From: Mesorhizobium hawassense
Lineage (GTDB): Bacteria; Pseudomonadota; Alphaproteobacteria; Rhizobiales; Rhizobiaceae
Assembly: GCF_003289945.1 (NCBI RefSeq)
Contig: NZ_QMBP01000008.1
Coordinates: 237,877 to 301,876, forward strand
Length of the DNA: 64,000 nucleotides
Direction of reading: 5' to 3'
A program made the translations under genes and the position numbers. Of this stretch, positions 59,815-64,000 are shown piece after piece (the first letter of the stretch is position 1; the number at the start of each line of letters is the position of its first letter). Under the pieces are notes generated by a model that worked only from the letters and a program-made list of their open reading frames with translations, searched no databases and was not told where the DNA came from.

Positions 59815-60660
59815 TCACGCGGCGGGATTGCTCCAGCGGCAGAGCCGCCACTGCAGGATAACCAGCGCCTGGTTGGCGATCAGGCCAAGCGCGGCGAGGA
59901 TGACGATCGCCGCGAACATCAGTGGGATCTGGAAATTGTACTGCGCATTCATCACCTGGAAGCCGATGCCCTTGTTGGCGCCGATCATTTCGGAGGCGAT
60001 CAGGAGCAGCAGCGCTGTGGTGGCGCCGAGCCTTAAACCGACGAAGATCGACGGCACCGCGCCAGGCAGCACCACGCGGCGGAAAATGGTGAGCTGACCC
60101 GCGCCATAGACACGCGCCATTTCGAGCAGTTTCGGGTCGACTTCCTTCACGCCGCTGATCGTGTTGAGCAGCAGCGGAAACAGCGTCGCCCAGAAGATGA
60201 CGAACACCTTGGAGGCCTCGCCCAGCCCGAGCAGCAGGATGAACACCGGATAGAGCGCCAGGGCCGAAGTCTGGCGGAACAGCTGCAGGATTGGGTCGAG
60301 CGCGGCTTCCACGGCGCGCGCCTGGCCCATGACCAGGCCGAGCGGGATGGCGACGATGACGGCCGCCGCAAACGCAAGGCCTGCGCGCTGCAGGCTGATG
60401 GCGATATCGCCGAGCAGGCTGCCGCCGGCGAGACCCTTCCACAGCGCCGCGACGATCGCATCGATCGGCGGCAGCACCGCCGCGTTGACCCAGCCGCTGC
60501 TCGCCGCCACCTGCCAGAGCGCGAGGAATCCCAAAAGCACGCCATAGCGCGACAGGATCCGTGTCGAGGTCCGGCCGGCCAGCCGCAGGAAGTCCGCGGA
60601 CAGGCCGTAGCCCTCTCGCCGGCCAATGCCGGCCGTCCGTTCGATATGCTGCAAGGTCAT
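59815..60660 (-). CDS. ABC transporter permease, sulfonate/nitrate family
   Basis: The protein has 281 residues from ATG 60660. About six membrane helices, beginning YGVLLGFLALWQVAASSGW. The EAA loop is visible as EVDPKLLEMARVYGAGQLTIFRRVVLPGAVPSIFVGL, followed by GANKGIGFQVMNAQYNFQIPLMFAAIV. SsuC-type membrane subunit forming the channel with the ATPase. The frame extends to 60774 but without coding character. Confidence 0.92.
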   Translation of the reverse strand: MTLQHIERTAGIGRREGYGLSADFLRLAGRTSTRILSRYGVLLGFLALWQVAASSGWVNAAVLPPIDAIVAALWKGLAGGSLLGDIAISLQRAGLAFAAAVIVAIPLGLVMGQARAVEAALDPILQLFRQTSALALYPVFILLLGLGEASKVFVIFWATLFPLLLNTISGVKEVDPKLLEMARVYGAGQLTIFRRVVLPGAVPSIFVGLRLGATTALLLLIASEMIGANKGIGFQVMNAQYNFQIPLMFAAIVILAALGLIANQALVILQWRLCRWSNPAA

Positions 60661-60682
60661 CGTCTTGCCTTTCGCTTCGGGA

Positions 60683-62047
60683 TCATTCGGCGGCGAGCAC
60701 GGTCGAGCGCGCGACCGTCCACGGGTTCTGCGGCCGCCTGAGGCCGAGATTCTCACGCAGCGTCCTGCCCTCATAGGCGGTGCGGAACAGGCCGCGCCGC
60801 TGCAGTTCCGGAATGACCAGGTCGACGAAATCGTCGAGCGCGCCGGGCAGCCATGGCGGCAGGATGTTGAAGCCGTCGGCGGCTTCGTTCGTAAACCACT
60901 CCTCCAGCTGATCGGTGACCTGCGTGACGCTGCCGACGATGGTGTAGTGGCCGCGAGCGGTCGCCACCCATTGATAGAGTTGGCGGATGGTGAAGTTGTG
61001 CTCGTCGGCGATCTGGCGGATCAGCGCCTGCCGGCTCTTCATGCCTTCGGTCTCCTTGCTCGGTGGCAGCGGCCCGTCGAGCGGATAGCCTCTTATGTCG
61101 AGCGTCTGGCCGGCGAGCCCGTTGAGCAGGGCAACACCGTCCTCGGGCAGGATCAGATCGTTCAGCTGCTGGTACTTTGCGCGGGCTTCTTCCTCGGTGC
61201 GGCCGACGAAAGGCGCCACGCCGGGCATGATCAGCACCTGTGCCGGATCGCGGCCAGCCGCCGCCACGCGCGCCTTGATGTCGCGATAAAATTCCTGCGC
61301 CGTCTCGAGCTTCTGGTGCGCGGTGAAGATGACTTCGGCAGAGGCCGCTGCCAGACCGCGTCCATCCTCGGACTGCCCCGCCTGCACCACCACCGGATGA
61401 CCCTGTACCGGACGCGGCACGTTGAGTGGGCCTTTGACGCTGAAATGCTCGCCCTTGTGGTCGACGTCGTGCAGCCTGTCCTTGTCGTAGAATCGGCCAG
61501 TCTGCTTGTCGCGGATGAAGGCGTCGTCTTCCCAACTGTCCCACAGCGCCTTGACGGTCTCGACGTGCTCGTGCGCCCTTGCATAGCGCTCGGCATGGTT
61601 GGGCTGGACGTCGCGATTGAAGTTCTGCGCCGTCTCGTCGCCGGCTGAGGTGACGACATTCCAGCCGGCGCGGCCGTTCGACAGAAGGTCGAGCGAGGCG
61701 AATTTGCGGGCGAGCGTATAGGGTTCCTCATAGGTGGTCGAGGCGGTGGCGATGAAGCCGATATGCGTCGTCAGCGGCGCCAGGGCTGCAAACAGCGTCA
61801 CCGGTTCGAAACCGACGATCTTCGCGTTGCCGCCCTCACGCGCGCCGAGCCCGACGGTCAGATTGTCGGCGAGGAAATAGGCGTCGAACAGGCCGCGCTC
61901 GGCGGTCAGGGCGAGTTGCTTGTGGAATTCGAAATTGGTCGCGCCGTCGGCTGGCGCATCCGGATGCCGCCAGGCAGCGATGTGCTGGCCGCCGCCGGGC
62001 AGGAAGGCGCCGAGTTTGATCTGTCTGGACGTGCTGGAACTGGTCAT
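60683..62047 (-). CDS. LLM-class FMN-dependent monooxygenase (NtaA/SnaA/DszA group)
   Basis: The protein has 454 residues. Typical NtaA/DszA blocks: QIKLGAFLPGGGQHIAAWRHP, LFDAYFLADNLTVG, EPVTLFAALAPLTTHIGFIATASTTYEEPYTLARKFASLDLLSNGRAGWNVVTSAGDETAQNFN (several adjoining conserved blocks), PVVVQAGQSEDGRGLAAASAEVIFT, and a TDQLEEWFTNEAADGFNILPP region. It uses reduced FMN and oxygen, probably to cleave C-S or C-N bonds of a sulfur or amine compound. The FMN reductase gene 35 bp upstream supplies the cofactor. Confidence 0.9.
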   Translation of the reverse strand: MTSSSTSRQIKLGAFLPGGGQHIAAWRHPDAPADGATNFEFHKQLALTAERGLFDAYFLADNLTVGLGAREGGNAKIVGFEPVTLFAALAPLTTHIGFIATASTTYEEPYTLARKFASLDLLSNGRAGWNVVTSAGDETAQNFNRDVQPNHAERYARAHEHVETVKALWDSWEDDAFIRDKQTGRFYDKDRLHDVDHKGEHFSVKGPLNVPRPVQGHPVVVQAGQSEDGRGLAAASAEVIFTAHQKLETAQEFYRDIKARVAAAGRDPAQVLIMPGVAPFVGRTEEEARAKYQQLNDLILPEDGVALLNGLAGQTLDIRGYPLDGPLPPSKETEGMKSRQALIRQIADEHNFTIRQLYQWVATARGHYTIVGSVTQVTDQLEEWFTNEAADGFNILPPWLPGALDDFVDLVIPELQRRGLFRTAYEGRTLRENLGLRRPQNPWTVARSTVLAAE

Positions 62048-62082
62048 GGCTGATCCTTCGGTTCTGGAACGGCTGGCTGAGT

Positions 62083-62640
62083 TCAGGCAGCGAGGCCGAC
62101 GCTGCCGGCCTGGCCGACGACGCGCAAAACCTCGGCAACGGCCTGACGCGAGCGAGCATGAATCGCCTCCGACACCAGTGCGCCATTGGCGAAGTCCTTG
62201 TCCGAAGCGTAGATCGCGGTCGGCATGGTCAGCGCTTCGAAGAAGCCGAACAGCGGCCGCAACTGATGCTCGACGATCAGCGAATGGCGCTCGCCACCGC
62301 CGGTCGCCGTCACAATGACCGGCTTGCCGCGCAGCGACGACGGGTCGAGCAGGTCGAACAAGTGCTTGAAAAGGCCCGTATAGCTGCCCTTGAAGGTCGG
62401 CGACCCGGCTACCAGCACGTCGGCGCTGGTCAACTGCTCGACGATGGCGCGCGCCGTCGCGTCGAGATCGGAGATGTGCCGTGCCGCTGGGAGTGACGAA
62501 CCGAAGTCTTCAATGTCGTAGATGGCCGAACTGGCTCCGATGCGCCCCGCCACTTCACCTGCGATCTGCGTGATGAAGGACTTTGTCTTCGACGGGCGGG
62601 TCAGATTGCCGGATATTCCCACCACCAGCTTCTTGGTCAT
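62083..62640 (-). CDS. NADPH-dependent FMN reductase (MsuE/SsuE-like)
   Basis: The protein has 185 residues. The flavodoxin-like fold is shown by KLVVGISGNLTRPSKTKSFI, VLVAGSPTFKGSYTGLFKHLFDLLDP and VIVTATGGGERHSLIVEHQLRPLFGFF, the last two being marks of the MsuE/SsuE group. It supplies FMNH2 to the monooxygenase encoded next. First gene of the operon; an inverted repeat lies 29 bp before the start. Confidence 0.9.
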   Translation of the reverse strand: MTKKLVVGISGNLTRPSKTKSFITQIAGEVAGRIGASSAIYDIEDFGSSLPAARHISDLDATARAIVEQLTSADVLVAGSPTFKGSYTGLFKHLFDLLDPSSLRGKPVIVTATGGGERHSLIVEHQLRPLFGFFEALTMPTAIYASDKDFANGALVSEAIHARSRQAVAEVLRVVGQAGSVGLAA

Positions 62641-62668
62641 TTTCGGGCTCTCCTCGCAGGCATTTCCT

Positions 62669-62699
62669 AATTAAGACTACCGATTTTGTAGAATTAAAT
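62669..62699. promoter_or_regulatory. Imperfect inverted repeat before the sulfur operon
   Basis: AATTAAGACTAC (62669-62680) and GTAGAATTAAAT (62688-62699) are inverted matches at 9 of 12 positions around CGATTTT, in the AT-rich promoter region of the minus-strand operon. A regulator such as a CysB-type LysR protein is possible but not shown. Confidence 0.4.
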
Positions 62700-62780
62700 G
62701 AGCGAGAAGATTTCAAAAGCGGCGGGATCGGGAGATTGAGTTTGCGTGCCCGCGCCGTTGATTGGTTCAACGGATGCGGA

Positions 62781-63425
62781 TCACGCCTCGATCTTGACCA
62801 GCGGCAGTTGCGGCGCTTCCAGCCCCTGGAACGGGTCGCGCCAGGCGTCGATCGCTTCCAGCCGGCCATACCAGCGGCGGATCGACGGGTAGTCGTCGAG
62901 CGGCAATCCGGCGACGTCGTTGAAGGGCAGGAACGTCGCCATTCGGAAGTCCGCGTAGGAGATCGAGTTGCCGACCAGCCATTCCCGCCCGGCCAGCTCA
63001 GGCGCGAGCACCGCCGCGGCTTTATGGAACTGCCTCAGCCCCTCCTCGACCAGCGCCTGATCGATCGGACCCAGCCCATAGCGCTGCTTGGTGCCGCGCT
63101 CGAAATGCACCATGTCGCAAGCGAAGGCGAAGCGTTCCTTGCCCCAGCTTATCCAACGGATCATGTCCGGCTCGTCGTCTCCGCCGCGCCAGAAATCCGA
63201 ACCAGCATCGCGCGACAGCCGGCAGGCGATGGCGTCGGCCTCCCACAGACTCCATCCCGGACCGACCAGGATCGGCACGGTCAGATTGGGGTTGAGCGCC
63301 TGGTAGCGCTCGGCCTGCCCCGGCGCCATCGGCGATGCGAATTCGAACGCGACCTCCGCCTTGAGATAACGCGCCGTTGCGACCGCGAGGCGAGGATTGG
63401 GATTGCGGCTGAACAGGAGCTTCAT
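62781..63425 (-). CDS. Glutathione S-transferase family protein
   Basis: The protein has 214 residues from ATG 63425, with GAGGA five bases upstream. N-terminal thioredoxin-like domain (MKLLFSRNPNPRLAVATARYL, NPNLTVPILVGPGWSLWEADAIACRLS, carrying the PI and E-(S/A) glutathione-binding features), then the all-helical domain with WLVGNSISYADFRMATFLPF (N-capping Asp). The Ser/Cys catalytic position in the first loop is SRNPNPR. Function is probably detoxification or disulfide chemistry. It lies between the sulfur operon and the IS end. Confidence 0.87.
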   Translation of the reverse strand: MKLLFSRNPNPRLAVATARYLKAEVAFEFASPMAPGQAERYQALNPNLTVPILVGPGWSLWEADAIACRLSRDAGSDFWRGGDDEPDMIRWISWGKERFAFACDMVHFERGTKQRYGLGPIDQALVEEGLRQFHKAAAVLAPELAGREWLVGNSISYADFRMATFLPFNDVAGLPLDDYPSIRRWYGRLEAIDAWRDPFQGLEAPQLPLVKIEA

Positions 63426-63503
63426 GTTGGTCCTCATCGGGTCTGGTCACATGCCGCAGGACGACCAAGAACCGCCCGATCCTACATTTGTCACGAATGG
63501 GAT

Positions 63504-64000
63504 GTCCGGTTTATGCTTTCGGCACCGGAAAACCACCGCTGCAAGCCTTCTGGCGCGCCCGCTGTCGGTAGCTAATCAAGTTGTCCGGTTTGGTAGCACG
63601 TCATTTGTCCGCTTCAGTTTTGCGTCGAAGCGGTTCACGCAGCTCTGCCGATTGAGCATCCGTCCAGGATTGGTGCGCCATCTGAGGTGTATGTGGCAAT
63701 GCGGCGCGGTCCGTGGAAGATTGCGCGTGTTCCGTCAGTGTATTGCCTGACCTTGACGGTGGCTTTGACGAAGTGGTGTCGGATCGGGCTTTGCGGCAGT
63801 TGCAATCTGAGCCGCGCGAAGGCGACGGTATTGTCGCGGGCAACGACACGCTCTTCTTGGAGGCACAGGATCTCGGCCAGAACGGCCGGATCGGCGGCGA
63901 CGAAGGCGCTGTCCTGGACCGCGGCCGGCCTGGCGAAGCGGGCATTGTGAGCCGGCAGATAGGTCTGCGCGATGAAGCGGTTGGCAGCCTCGATATCGGC
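63504..64000 (-). mobile_element. End of an ISNCY/IS1202-type insertion sequence (continues beyond window)
   Basis: The transposase C-terminus reaches 63635. Beyond it lie three copies of a short TGTCCG(G/C)TTT-type sequence (63504, 63582, 63606), like the multiple terminal repeats of ISNCY elements. The outermost copy at 63504 is the likely boundary. No target duplication can be judged because the other end is outside. Confidence 0.6.
63635..64000 (-). CDS. ISNCY/IS1202-family transposase, C-terminal part
   Basis: The frame enters at the right edge and ends at TGA (63635-63637 on the plus strand as TCA), giving 121 residues. It reads DIEAANRFIAQTYLPAHNARF, DPAVLAEILCLQEERVVARDN, FARLRLQLPQSP, FVKATVKVRQYTDGTRAIFHGPR, the typical end of the DDE transposases of this group (integrase-core domain followed by a beta-rich tail). 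The N-terminus and catalytic triad lie outside. Overlapping plus-strand and shorter minus-strand frames are noise. Confidence 0.8.
   Translation of the reverse strand, partial: ADIEAANRFIAQTYLPAHNARFARPAAVQDSAFVAADPAVLAEILCLQEERVVARDNTVAFARLRLQLPQSPIRHHFVKATVKVRQYTDGTRAIFHGPRRIATYTSDGAPILDGCSIGRAA

Noticed and set aside
57998..60442. An 814-residue frame on the minus strand spanning the ATPase, binding-protein and part of the permease genes
   Set aside because: Only the last 253 codons are the ABC ATPase. The rest is an Arg/Ala-rich out-of-frame reading of the binding protein and permease genes, both of which have complete domains in their own frames.

Overview
The window looks like a chromosomal segment of a Rhizobiales alphaproteobacterium, most likely Mesorhizobium or a close Phyllobacteriaceae relative. 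The basis is the high GC content with strongly GC-biased third codon positions, many GTG/TTG starts, typical families (BA14K, DUF1127, DUF1428, extensin-like, UbiK-type, UvrB with long extra termini), and copies of a dispersed intergenic palindrome of the rhizobial type. Genus and replicon are inferred, not measured. It is mostly ordinary core and accessory chromosome. The only clear transposase gene runs off the right edge.

Layout. 1-5.1 kb: tandem extensin-family genes (the first cut by the edge), an LssY-C protein, a CNNM/CorC-type membrane protein and a glycoamylase-domain hydrolase. 5.6-9.2 kb: an AT-rich promoter region and a large autotransporter with 204-bp tandem repeats. 9.2-15.2 kb: a defence and redox block with an EmrAB-type pump under an HxlR regulator, a quinone oxidoreductase opposite a second HxlR gene, and an FMN/quinone reductase opposite a third. 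15.4-20.3 kb: small proteins, a thioesterase and a tightly overlapped three-gene catabolic operon (GMC oxidoreductase, enolase-superfamily dehydratase, beta-hydroxyacid dehydrogenase). 20.4-30.8 kb: lipid kinase, a gene-poor kilobase, envelope proteins, tRNA-Cys(GCA), CapA-like protein, secreted EF-hand protein and uvrB carrying a repeat inserted in frame.

30.8-40.4 kb: an ABC-F ATPase preceded by a probable leader peptide and attenuator, small stress-type genes, a frameshifted RibD/DHFR-like gene, a TPR-sulfotransferase, a two-Kazal lipoprotein, two cold-shock genes, BA14K and an MBL-fold hydrolase. 40.5-47.6 kb: ilvE opposite a MarR/OmpR/EnvZ-type cluster, a GT4 glycosyltransferase, CsaA, YbjN, UbiK-like and a lone BrnA-like antitoxin. 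47.7-53.4 kb: the lgt-midA-pgeF-M24-lipoprotein-prs run. 53.4-57.9 kb: small regulatory modules (RibD/DHFR-like gene, AraC opposite a fosmidomycin-resistance-type MFS, OhrR opposite a chloroperoxidase-like hydrolase). 57.9-63.4 kb: a 147-bp palindrome, an organosulfur uptake and desulfonation operon, and a glutathione transferase. 63.5-64 kb: the end of an ISNCY/IS1202-type element.

The best candidates for something undescribed are these: the short leader ORF with mutually exclusive RNA structures before the ABC-F gene (30876-30986); the three-HxlR redox block with its inverted-repeat operators; the 147-bp palindrome whose ends are the stop codons of two convergent genes; the palindromic repeat captured inside uvrB; and the two-Kazal lipoprotein. 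Everything was read by eye. No similarity search, RNA folding or alignment was run, and family names rest on motif recognition.
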